The position numbers and the translations under genes were made by a program. From NCBI RefSeq assembly GCF_004348545.1, contig NZ_SMKL01000045.1:1-47085 (forward strand): DNA of 47,085 nucleotides, in the 5' to 3' direction. Under the pieces are notes generated by a model. That model saw only the letters and a list, made by a program, of their open reading frames with translations, had not been told where the DNA came from and made no database searches. Of the stretch, positions 22,674 to 30,740 are shown piece by piece (position 1 is the first letter of the stretch; the number at the start of each line of letters is the position of its first letter). Origin of the DNA: Jiangella ureilytica (GTDB lineage: Bacteria > Actinomycetota > Actinomycetes > Jiangellales > Jiangellaceae).

Positions 22674-22692
22674 CTCACTCGGGGCTTGTCAT

Positions 22693-22739
22693 CCTTACGA
22701 GTGTAAGGCTATCGTGCTCCTGAGACTTACGGGTGTAAG
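22693..22739. promoter_or_regulatory. Two copies of a TetR operator
   Basis: CCTTAC-GAGT-GTAAGG (22693-22708) and CTTAC-GGGT-GTAAG (22726-22739) share the core CTTACNNGTGTAAG. Their centres are 32 bp apart, about three helical turns, so two dimers could bind one face of the DNA. The first contains TACACT on the minus strand, a plausible -10 for the regulator. The second lies 10 bp before the oxidoreductase start. Confidence 0.8.
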
Positions 22740-22749
22740 GGAGCGCATC

Positions 22750-23697
22750 ATGAAGGCAGCGGTGTCCAACCGGTACGGCCCGCCCGACGTCGTGCGCGTC
22801 GCCGACGTGCCGCGGCCGGAGCCGAAGGCGGACGAGGTGCTGGTCCGGGTGCGTGCGGCTGCGGTCACGTCGGGCGACGCCCGGCTGCGGGCCGCGCGGT
22901 TCCCGCCCGGCTTCGCGCCGTTCGCGCGGCTGGCCTTCGGCGTGTTCCGGCCGCGGAGGAAGATCCTGGGCAGTGCCTACTCCGGCGTGGTCGAGGCGGC
23001 GGGGTCCGCCGTCACCCGGCTGAAGGAGGGCGACGAGGTGTGCGGCCTGCTCGGCGCGAGGATGGGCGCGCACGCGGAGTACGTGACGGTCCGGGCTGAC
23101 AAGCCCGCGCTGAAGCCCGCGCCCGTGAGCCACGACGACGCCGCCGGCGTGCTGTTCGGCGGCACGACGGCGCTATTCTTCCTGCGCGACAAGGGACACC
23201 TCACGGCCGGACAGACGGTGCTGGTCAACGGCGCGTCCGGCGCCATCGGCACGAACGCCGTCCAGCTGGCCCGCCACTTCGGCGCGACGGTCACGGGGGT
23301 CACCGGCGGCGCCAACGCCGCCCTGGTGACCGAGCTGGGCGCGGCCCACGTCGTCGACCACACCCGCCACGACGTCACCCGCACGACCGAGCGCTACGAC
23401 ATCGTGCTCGACACCGTCGGCAACCTCTCGATCAAGGCCGGCCGGCCGCTGCTCACCCCGTCGGGCCGGCTGCTGCTGGCCGTCGGGAGCCTCGGCGACA
23501 CCGTCCGCGCCCGCGGGAACGTCGCCGCCGGCGTCGCCCCGGAGCGCCGGGCCGACTATGAGCTCCTGCTCGGCCTGGTCGCCGACGGCGCCCTCACCGT
23601 CGTCGTCGACGAGGCGTACGACCTCGCCGGCATCGCCGAGGCCTACGCACGCGTCGACACCGGCCACAAGGTGGGCAACGTCCTGCTGCATCCCTGA
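22750..23697 (+). CDS. MDR-family NAD(P)-dependent oxidoreductase
   Basis: A 315-residue medium-chain dehydrogenase/reductase without catalytic zinc ligands, of the quinone-oxidoreductase type. The GroES-like N-terminal domain begins MKAAVSNRYGPPDVV. NGASGAIGTNAVQLARHFGA (about 159-178) is the nucleotide-binding Rossmann turn. C-terminal FEAY-like EAYARVDTGHKVGNVLL is typical. It probably reduces reactive enones or quinones with NADPH. Expression is likely controlled by the divergent TetR through two operators directly upstream. Confidence 0.9.
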   Translation: MKAAVSNRYGPPDVVRVADVPRPEPKADEVLVRVRAAAVTSGDARLRAARFPPGFAPFARLAFGVFRPRRKILGSAYSGVVEAAGSAVTRLKEGDEVCGLLGARMGAHAEYVTVRADKPALKPAPVSHDDAAGVLFGGTTALFFLRDKGHLTAGQTVLVNGASGAIGTNAVQLARHFGATVTGVTGGANAALVTELGAAHVVDHTRHDVTRTTERYDIVLDTVGNLSIKAGRPLLTPSGRLLLAVGSLGDTVRARGNVAAGVAPERRADYELLLGLVADGALTVVVDEAYDLAGIAEAYARVDTGHKVGNVLLHP

Positions 23698-23714
23698 CCG
23701 CTCGGCGGCTCCGA

Positions 23715-23720
23715 TATCCT
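23715..23720 (+). promoter_or_regulatory. -10 hexamer of a leaderless promoter (guaB3)
   Basis: TATCCT ends 6 bp before GTG 23727. No ribosome-binding site is visible, which supports a leaderless transcript. Confidence 0.6.
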
Positions 23721-23726
23721 CTGCAG

Positions 23727-24836
23727 GTGGCGGAGATCGAGATCGGCCGTGGCAAGCGCGGCCGCCAGGCGTATGCGTTCGACGACGTGGCCATCGTGCC
23801 GTCGCGTCGTACCCGCGATCCCGAGGAGGTGTCGACGCACTGGCAGATCGACGCCTACCGGTTCGAGATCCCGTTGCTCGCGGCTCCCATGGACTCCGTG
23901 ATGTCGCCGTCCATGGCCATCGCCCTCGGGCGGGCCGGCGGGCTGGGCGTGCTCGACCTCGAGGGGCTGTGGACCCGGTACGAGGACCCCGAGCCGCTGC
24001 TCGAGGAGATCGCCGGGCTCGAGGAGGGCAAGGCGCTCAACCGGCTGCAAGAGATCTACGCCGCTCCGGTGCGCGAGGACCTCATCGCCGACCGGCTGCG
24101 CGAGATCCGCGACTCCGGTGTCACGGTGGCCGGCGCGCTGTCGCCGCCGCGCGTGAAGCGCTACCACCAGGCCGTCATCGACGCCGGGGTCGACATCATG
24201 GTCATCCGCGGCACGACGGTGTCCGCCGAGCACGTCTCGGGCCGGGCCGAGCCGCTGAACCTCAAGCAGTTCATCTACGAGCTCGACGTCCCGGTCGTCG
24301 TCGGCGGCTGCGCCACGTACCAGGCGGCGCTGCACCTCATGCGCACCGGCGCGGCCGGGGTGCTGGTGGGCTTCGGCGGCGGCTCGTCGCACACCACCCG
24401 CTCCGTCCTCGGCCTCACCGTCCCCATGGCCACGGCGGTGGCCGACGTCGCCGCCGCCCGGCGCGACTACCTCGACGAGTCCGGCGGCCGCTACGTGCAC
24501 GTCATCGCCGACGGCTCCATCGGCCGGTCCGGCGACATCGCCAAGGCCATCGCCTGCGGCGCCGACGCCGTCATGGTCGGCTCGCCGCTGGCCCGGGCCA
24601 CCGAGGCGCCGGGGCGCGGCTGGCACTGGGGTTCCGAGGCCCATCACGCCGATCTGCCGCGGGGCGAGCGGGTGCACGTCGGGAGCATCGGCCCGCTGGC
24701 CGAGATCCTGGGCGGGCCGTCCTACCTCGCCGACGGCTCCATGAACCTCGTCGGCGCGCTGCGCCGCGCCATGGCCACCACCGGCTACACCGAGGTCAAG
24801 GAGTTCCAGCGCGTCGAGGTCACCGTCCTGCGGTAG
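23727..24836 (+). CDS. guaB3: GuaB3 family IMP dehydrogenase-related protein
   Basis: A 369-residue IMPDH-like barrel without CBS domains, matching actinobacterial GuaB3: YAFDDVAIVPSRRTRDPEEVSTHWQ near the start, NLKQFIYELDVPVVVGGCATY near 185-205, YVHVIADGSIGRSGDIAKAIACGADAV late. Where IMPDH has GPGSICTTR, this protein has GFGGGSSHTTR, so the catalytic Cys is absent. Some cyanobacterial GuaB3 proteins are reported to be IMPDHs; here the missing Cys argues against the standard reaction. GTG 23727 is chosen from the leaderless hexamer. It lies one gene away from guaB. Confidence 0.93.
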   Translation: MAEIEIGRGKRGRQAYAFDDVAIVPSRRTRDPEEVSTHWQIDAYRFEIPLLAAPMDSVMSPSMAIALGRAGGLGVLDLEGLWTRYEDPEPLLEEIAGLEEGKALNRLQEIYAAPVREDLIADRLREIRDSGVTVAGALSPPRVKRYHQAVIDAGVDIMVIRGTTVSAEHVSGRAEPLNLKQFIYELDVPVVVGGCATYQAALHLMRTGAAGVLVGFGGGSSHTTRSVLGLTVPMATAVADVAAARRDYLDESGGRYVHVIADGSIGRSGDIAKAIACGADAVMVGSPLARATEAPGRGWHWGSEAHHADLPRGERVHVGSIGPLAEILGGPSYLADGSMNLVGALRRAMATTGYTEVKEFQRVEVTVLR

Positions 24837-24863
24837 ACGAGGCACTTCTTGCGCCCCGCACCG

Positions 24864-24869
24864 TAGGCT
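24864..24869 (+). promoter_or_regulatory. -10 hexamer of a leaderless promoter (gabD2)
   Basis: TAGGCT ends 7 bp before ATG 24877. With no ribosome-binding site in the short gap, transcription probably starts at or next to the ATG. Confidence 0.6.
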
Positions 24870-24876
24870 GGCGGCG

Positions 24877-26445
24877 ATGAGCAGCACAGTCAGCGTCGAC
24901 GCCGTCGTCGACCACGATCTCCTCGAGCGGCTGACCGACCGCGTCGTCGCCCGCCCGCGCGCCGAGCGGGTCGTCGCCGTCGCGCCGTTCAGCGGCACCC
25001 CGCTGGCCGAGGTGCCGCTGTCCACGCCCGACGACGTCGCCGCCGCGGCCGCCGCCGCCCGCGACGCCGCCCACTGGTGGGCCGCCCGGCCGGTCGCCGA
25101 GCGCGCGCGCATCATCGGCCGCATCCACGACCTCGTGCTCGACCGGCGCGCCGAGATCGCCGACCTCGTCCAGGCCGAGGCGGGCAAGGCCCGGCGCGAC
25201 GCGTTCGAAGAGGTCGCCGACGTCGCGCTGGCGGCGCGGTACGTCTCCGCGCGCGGGCCGCGGGTGTTGCGCGAGCGCCGTCGCCTCGGTGCGCTGCCCG
25301 GGCTGACCCGCGCCATCGAGGGTTACCGCCCCAAGGGCGTCGTCGGGGTCATCTCGCCGTGGAACTACCCGCTCACGCTGGCCATCTCCGACTGCCTGCC
25401 CGCGTTCGTCGCCGGCAACGCCGTCGTGCACAAGCCCGACTCGCAGGCCGTGCTGACGGCGCTGCTGGCGCGGTCCATCGCCATCGAGGCGGGGCTGCCC
25501 GAGGCGCTGTGGCAGATCGTCTCCGGCGACGGCCCGGTCATCGGGGGCGCCGTCGTCGAGCACGCCGACTACGTCTCGTTCACCGGTTCCACCGCCACCG
25601 GCCGCATCGTCGCGGCGCGGCTGGGCGAGCGGCTGGTCGGGGCGTCGCTCGAGCTGGGCGGCAAGAACCCCATGCTGATCCTCGACGACGCCGACCTCGA
25701 TCGCGCCGCCGAGGCCGCCGTCCGGGCCTGTTTCTCCAACGCCGGGCAGCTCTGCATGTCCATGGAGCGGCTGTACGTGGCGGCGCGGGTGCGCGAGCCG
25801 TTCCTCGAGCGGTTCCTCGGCCGGGTCGAGTCCATGCGAGTCGGCGCGGCGTTCGACTACTCCTGCGACATGGGCTCGCTGATGTCACAGGCCCAGCTCG
25901 ACAAGGTCCGCTCCCATGTCGACGATGCCGTCGCCAAGGGCGCACGGGTTCTCAGCGGCGGGCGGGCCCGGCCCGACCTCGGGCCCTGGTTCCACGAGCC
26001 GACGGTGCTCGACGGCGTCCGGCCCGGCATGCTCGCGGCCGACCTCGAGACGTTCGGCCCGCTCGCCTCCGTCTACTCCGTCGCCGGCGACGACGAGGCC
26101 GTCGAGCTGGCCAACGACACCCCGTACGGCCTCAACGCCAGCGTCTGGACGTCCGACCTGCGCCGCGGCGTGGCCGTCGCCCGCCGGCTGCGGGCCGGGT
26201 CGGTCAACGTCAACGAGGGCTACTCCGCCACCTGGGGCAGCCACGACCTCCCCATCGGCGGCATGGGCGCGTCGGGCCTCGGCCGGCGCCACGGCCGCGA
26301 GGGCATCCTGCGCTACACCGAGCCGCAGGCCATCGCCGTCCAGCGGGCGCACAACATCGCCCCGCCGGCCGGCATGTCCTACGACACGTTCAGCGACGCG
26401 CTGGCCAAGTCGCTGCGCGTCATGCGCCGGTTCGGGCGCCCGTGA
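24877..26445 (+). CDS. gabD2: Succinate-semialdehyde dehydrogenase (GabD2 type)
   Basis: A 522-residue aldehyde dehydrogenase. Asn163 is in SPWNYP, the cofactor Lys186 in VHKPDS, the general base Glu259 in LELGGKNP, and the catalytic Cys293 in NAGQLCMS. Overall length, and the segments IGRIHDLVLDRR and GGMGASGLGRRHG, fit the actinobacterial succinic semialdehyde dehydrogenase GabD2. This enzyme uses NADP+ to feed succinate to the TCA cycle. Its stop overlaps the GTG of the beta-mannosidase (GTGA), so the two are coupled although no shared pathway is obvious. Confidence 0.88.
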   Translation: MSSTVSVDAVVDHDLLERLTDRVVARPRAERVVAVAPFSGTPLAEVPLSTPDDVAAAAAAARDAAHWWAARPVAERARIIGRIHDLVLDRRAEIADLVQAEAGKARRDAFEEVADVALAARYVSARGPRVLRERRRLGALPGLTRAIEGYRPKGVVGVISPWNYPLTLAISDCLPAFVAGNAVVHKPDSQAVLTALLARSIAIEAGLPEALWQIVSGDGPVIGGAVVEHADYVSFTGSTATGRIVAARLGERLVGASLELGGKNPMLILDDADLDRAAEAAVRACFSNAGQLCMSMERLYVAARVREPFLERFLGRVESMRVGAAFDYSCDMGSLMSQAQLDKVRSHVDDAVAKGARVLSGGRARPDLGPWFHEPTVLDGVRPGMLAADLETFGPLASVYSVAGDDEAVELANDTPYGLNASVWTSDLRRGVAVARRLRAGSVNVNEGYSATWGSHDLPIGGMGASGLGRRHGREGILRYTEPQAIAVQRAHNIAPPAGMSYDTFSDALAKSLRVMRRFGRP

Positions 26446-28931
26446 CGCTCCGCGCGCTGCACGACGGCTGGAGCGTGCGCGCCGCCGGCGGGCCGGTGCC
26501 CGCCGCCGTCACCGGCCGCTCGGTGCCTGCCGTGGTGCCGGGCTGCGTGCACACCGACCTGCTCGCCGCCGGCCTGATCCCCGACCCGTACCTCGACGAC
26601 CACGAGCACCTGGTCGCCTGGATCGGACGGTGCGACTGGGAGTACCGCACCACGTTCGGGTGGTCGCCGGACGGCCACGAGCGGCACGACCTCGTCCTCC
26701 ACGGCCTCGACACCGTCGCCACCGTGGTGCTCAACGGGCAGGAGCTGGCGCGCACGGCGAACCAGCACCGCACGTACCGCCTCGACGCCCGGGCCGCCCT
26801 CGTCGACGGCGCGAACGAGCTGGTGGTGACGTTCGAGTCGCCGGTCCGGTACGCCGACCGGCAGAGCCTCGAACTGGGCTACCGGCCGCACACCATGCAC
26901 CACCCGTACAACGCCATGCGCAAGTCCGCCTGCAACTTCGGCTGGGACTGGGGACCCGACCTCGCGACCGCCGGCATCTGGCGGCCGGTCGAGCTGCACG
27001 CGTGGTCCGGGGTGCGGCTCGCGTCGGTGCGGCCGCTGACCACGGTCGACGGCGACACCGGCCGGCTGGGCGTCCACGCCGGCCTCGAGTACGCCGCAGC
27101 GCAGCCGGGCGCGCCGGTCACCGTGACCGTCGCCGTCGAGGGGATCCTCGCTGCCGCCGAGGTGCCCGCCGGCGCGCCGTCCGCCGTCGTCGAGGTCGAG
27201 ATTCCGGGCGTGCGGCGCTGGTGGCCGCGCGGCTACGGCGAGCAGCCGCTCTACCCGCTCGACGTCCGGGTGAGCACCGGCGGTGCCGCGGCTGACGCCG
27301 TCACCGATCGATGGACCGGCCGGGTCGGGTTCCGCACCGTCCGGCTCGACATCGAGCCCGACGAGCACGGCACGTCCTTCGGCTTCGTCGTCAACGACCA
27401 GCCGGTCGCCGTCCGCGGCGCCAACTGGATCCCCGACGACGTCTTCGTGCACCGCGTCGACCGCGCCCGGTACGCGCGCCGGCTGGACCAGGCGGAGCAG
27501 GCGAACCTCAACCTGCTGCGGGTCTGGGGCGGCGGCGTCTACGAGTCCGGCGACTTCTACGACCTCTGCGACGAGCGTGGCATCCTCGTCTGGCAGGACT
27601 TCCTGTTCGCCTGCGCCGCGTACGCCGAGGAGGAGCCGCTGGCCGGCGAGGTCGAGGCGGAGGTCCGCGACAACGTCGTGCGGCTGCTGCCGCATCCGAG
27701 CCTGGTGCTGTGGAACGGCAACAACGAGAACCTGTGGGGGTTCGAGGACTGGGGTTGGCAGCCGCGGCTCGACGGGCGCAGCTGGGGGCTGGGCTACTAC
27801 ACCGGGCTGCTGCCGCGGCTCGTGGCCGAGCTGGACCCGCACCGTCCATACACGCCGGGCAGCCCGTTCTCGCCGCCTCCGGTCGCGGGCGGTGCGGGCG
27901 ACCCGGCGCCGCATCCGAACGACCCGCACCACGGCACCGTCCACCTGTGGGACCAGTGGAACCGCCTCGACCACGCGACCTACCGCGACACCGAGCCGCG
28001 GTTCGTGGCCGAGTTCGGCTGGCAGGGCCCGCCGACGTGGTCGACCCTGCGCCGCGCGATCAGCGACGACCCGCTGACGCCGGAGTCGCCGGGCATGATC
28101 GTCCACCAGAAGGCCGGCAACGGGAACGACAAGCTCACCGACGGGCTGGTGCCGCACCTGCCGGTTCCCGGCGACGTCGAGGACTGGCACTGGGCGATGT
28201 CGCTGAACCAGGCGGTCGCCATCGCGGTGGCCGTCGAGCACTTCCGGTCGCTGGGCTCCCGGTGCACCGGCAGCATCGTCTGGCAGCTCAACGACTGCTG
28301 GCCCGTGACCTCCTGGGCCGCGGTCGACGGTGACGGCCGGGCGAAGCCGCTGCTCTACGCGTTGCGGCACGCCTATGCCGACCGCCTGTTGACGGTGCAG
28401 CCGCGCGACGGCGGGCTGGTCGCCGTCGTGGTGAACGACTCGCCGTCGGCGTGGGACGGCGAGCTGTCGCTGCGGCGGCTCACCTACGACGGCGACTCCC
28501 TGGCCGCCGCGACGGTGCCGGTCTCGGCGCCGCCGCGGGCGAGCGTGCCGGTTCCGGTGCCGGGTGCCGTCGCGGCGGCGGGCGACGCGGCGGCGGAGCT
28601 CGTGGTCGCGTCGGTGGGCGACGTGCGTGGCCTCTGGTTCTTCGCCGACTACCGCGACTCGCGGCTGACGGCGCCGCGGCTGCGCGCCGTCGCCGAACCG
28701 GCCGGCGACGACGGATACCGGGTGCGGGTGACGGCCGAGTCACTGGTCCGCGACCTCGCCCTCCTGGCCGACAAGGCCCACCCCGACGCCGTCGTCGACG
28801 ACCAGCTGGTCACCCTCCTGCCGGGTGAGCAGGTGACGTTCCGGGTGAGCGCCCCGCCGGGCCTCGACCCCGCCGCCTTCATGGATCCGCGCGTCCTGCG
28901 CACCGCCAACGACCTGCTCCCATCCTCATGA
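26442..28931 (+). CDS. Beta-mannosidase (GH2)
   Basis: An 829-residue glycoside hydrolase family 2 enzyme removing terminal beta-mannose from mannan or N-glycan fragments. The N-terminal jelly roll has VPGCVHTDLLAAGLIPDPY (32-50). KSACNFGWDWGPDL near 161-174 is diagnostic for beta-mannosidases. Glu429 in WNGNNEN is the acid/base and Glu524 in VAEFGWQGP the nucleophile. There is no signal peptide, so it acts on imported oligosaccharides. GTG 26442 overlaps the gabD2 stop. A hairpin at the 3' end separates it from the convergent ABC genes. Confidence 0.95.
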   Translation: MTLRALHDGWSVRAAGGPVPAAVTGRSVPAVVPGCVHTDLLAAGLIPDPYLDDHEHLVAWIGRCDWEYRTTFGWSPDGHERHDLVLHGLDTVATVVLNGQELARTANQHRTYRLDARAALVDGANELVVTFESPVRYADRQSLELGYRPHTMHHPYNAMRKSACNFGWDWGPDLATAGIWRPVELHAWSGVRLASVRPLTTVDGDTGRLGVHAGLEYAAAQPGAPVTVTVAVEGILAAAEVPAGAPSAVVEVEIPGVRRWWPRGYGEQPLYPLDVRVSTGGAAADAVTDRWTGRVGFRTVRLDIEPDEHGTSFGFVVNDQPVAVRGANWIPDDVFVHRVDRARYARRLDQAEQANLNLLRVWGGGVYESGDFYDLCDERGILVWQDFLFACAAYAEEEPLAGEVEAEVRDNVVRLLPHPSLVLWNGNNENLWGFEDWGWQPRLDGRSWGLGYYTGLLPRLVAELDPHRPYTPGSPFSPPPVAGGAGDPAPHPNDPHHGTVHLWDQWNRLDHATYRDTEPRFVAEFGWQGPPTWSTLRRAISDDPLTPESPGMIVHQKAGNGNDKLTDGLVPHLPVPGDVEDWHWAMSLNQAVAIAVAVEHFRSLGSRCTGSIVWQLNDCWPVTSWAAVDGDGRAKPLLYALRHAYADRLLTVQPRDGGLVAVVVNDSPSAWDGELSLRRLTYDGDSLAAATVPVSAPPRASVPVPVPGAVAAAGDAAAELVVASVGDVRGLWFFADYRDSRLTAPRLRAVAEPAGDDGYRVRVTAESLVRDLALLADKAHPDAVVDDQLVTLLPGEQVTFRVSAPPGLDPAAFMDPRVLRTANDLLPSS

Positions 28932-28977
28932 CCATGTTCCCTGGCGGCGTGTGAACGACCGAGGGAACATGATCATG
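28927..28977. terminator. Inverted repeat between convergent genes
   Basis: CATGACCATGTTCCCT (28927-28942) and AGGGAACATGATCATG (28962-28977) pair at 15 of 16 positions, with a 19-nt loop. It starts inside the beta-mannosidase stop region and ends 3 bp before the ABC exporter stop, so it probably terminates both. The CATGATCATG core recurs near 34581 and, in part, at 17086. Confidence 0.7.
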
Positions 28978-28979
28978 GG

Positions 28980-30740
28980 TCAGCGGGCGTCGGCCGGCGC
29001 CGACGACCCGTGCCAGGACTCCCAGAGCGCGGCGTAGGCGCCGCCTTCGGCGACGAGGTCGTCATGCGACCCGAGCTCGGCGATGCGGCCCCCCTCGACA
29101 ACGGCCACCCGGTCGGCGTCGTGGGCGGTGTGGAGGCGGTGGGCGATCGCCACGACCGTCCGGCCCGACAGCACCGCCGACAGCGACCGCTCGAGGTGCC
29201 GGGCCGCCCGCGGATCGAGCAGCGAGGTCGCCTCGTCGAGGACCAGCGTGTGCGGGTCGGCCAGCACGATGCGGGCCAGCGCGATCTGCTGGGCGAACGC
29301 CGGCCCGACCTGATGCCCGCCCGAACCGACCACGGTGTCGAGCCCGTCGGGCAGCGCCTCGACCAGCTCCGACGCGTCGACGGCGGCCAGCGCTCGCAGC
29401 AGCTCCTCGTCGGTCGCCGACGGCGCCGCCAGCGCGAGGTTGTCGCGCAGCGTGCCCACGAACACGTGGTGCTCCTGAGTGACCAGCACGACCTCGCGGC
29501 GCAGCCGATCGACGTCGAGGTCGACCAGCGGCACGCCGCCGACGTCGACGCGGCCCATCCGCGGCGGGTGGATGCCGGCCAGCAGCCGCCCGAGCGTCGA
29601 CTTGCCCGCGCCCGACGGCCCGACCATGGCCAGCCGCTCGCCGTGCGCGAGGTCCAGCGAGACCCCGTGCAGGACGTCCTGGCCCTCGACGTAGGCGTAG
29701 CGCACGTCCTCTGCCGCGATGTCCTCGCCGGACGGCACCGCACCGGACGGCGTCCGGTCCGGCGGCACGTTGGCGATGCCGACGACCCGCGCGAACGACG
29801 TCAGCCCCACCTGCAGCTCGTCGAGCCACGAGACCAGCCGGTCGACGGGGTCGACGATCTGGACCATGTAGAGGACGACGGCGGTGACCTGCCCGGCGGT
29901 GGCGTGGCCGGCCGACGCCAGCCAGGCGCCCCAGGCCAGCGTGGCCACGACCGGCAGCACGTACGCCAACTCGGCCGTCGGGAACCAGACGCTGCGCAGG
30001 AACAGCGTCCGCTTCTCGGCCGCGAACGCCTCGCGCAGGTCGTCGTCGGAGCGCGTGACCCGCATGTCGCCCAGGCCCAGCGCCTCGATGGTGCGCGCGC
30101 CGTCGACGGTCTCGGTGATCGTGCCGTTGATGGTCGCGTACGACGCCCGCTCCCACAGGTACCCCGCCCGCGCCCGCTTGAGGTACCAGCGGGTGCCGGC
30201 GATGAGCAGCGGCGCGCCGACGATGGCGCCCAGCGCGACCAGCGGCCCGGCCAGCACGGCCGCGGTCAGCGTGAGCACCGTGGTGACCAGCGCGACCAGG
30301 ATCTCCGGCACCGCGAACCGCACGGTCCGCGACAGCGCGTCGATGTCGCCGGTGGTGCGTGCGACGAGGTCGCCGGTGCCGGCCCGCTCGACGGTGGACA
30401 GCGGCAGGCCGAGCACGCGGGTGATGAACGTCTCGCGCAGCTCGGCGAACACCCGCTCGCCGAGCACCAGCGACCGCCGGATGGCCACGCGCGTCAGCAG
30501 CGCCTGGACGACGATGCAGCCGGCCAGGACCGCCGCCAGCACGTCCACCCGCGCGGCGGAGCCGGACCCGGTGACCACGTCGACCATCTGACCCAGCAGG
30601 AACGGACCGGCCAGCCCCGCGCCGGCCGCCAGGACGTGGACGACCAGCGCGACGGTCAGCGTGGTGCGGTGCCGCCGGAACAGCCGGCCGGCCTCGCGGC
30701 GGACCTCGGCCGGGGTCGCCACGGGGAGCGCCGTGCTCAT
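28980..30740 (-). CDS. ABC exporter half-transporter B (catalytic Walker motifs, no signature)
   Basis: 586 residues: six membrane helices (about 25-320) followed by a nucleotide-binding domain. Walker A GPSGAGKST (374-382), Q-loop VTQEHH (420-425), Walker B TLVLDEATS (498-506) and H-loop AIAHRL are intact. The LSGGQ signature is replaced by VGPAFAQQ (478-485). Its partner upstream has the opposite losses. Together they form a heterodimeric exporter with one working ATP site, probably moving lipids, drugs or peptides outward. ATG 30740 overlaps the partner's stop, so the subunits are translationally coupled. Confidence 0.93.
   Translation of the reverse strand: MSTALPVATPAEVRREAGRLFRRHRTTLTVALVVHVLAAGAGLAGPFLLGQMVDVVTGSGSAARVDVLAAVLAGCIVVQALLTRVAIRRSLVLGERVFAELRETFITRVLGLPLSTVERAGTGDLVARTTGDIDALSRTVRFAVPEILVALVTTVLTLTAAVLAGPLVALGAIVGAPLLIAGTRWYLKRARAGYLWERASYATINGTITETVDGARTIEALGLGDMRVTRSDDDLREAFAAEKRTLFLRSVWFPTAELAYVLPVVATLAWGAWLASAGHATAGQVTAVVLYMVQIVDPVDRLVSWLDELQVGLTSFARVVGIANVPPDRTPSGAVPSGEDIAAEDVRYAYVEGQDVLHGVSLDLAHGERLAMVGPSGAGKSTLGRLLAGIHPPRMGRVDVGGVPLVDLDVDRLRREVVLVTQEHHVFVGTLRDNLALAAPSATDEELLRALAAVDASELVEALPDGLDTVVGSGGHQVGPAFAQQIALARIVLADPHTLVLDEATSLLDPRAARHLERSLSAVLSGRTVVAIAHRLHTAHDADRVAVVEGGRIAELGSHDDLVAEGGAYAALWESWHGSSAPADAR

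Noticed and set aside
23643-25316. 557-codon minus-strand frame across guaB3 and gabD2
   Set aside because: It spans two real genes and their gap, with low-complexity composition and no recognisable domain.
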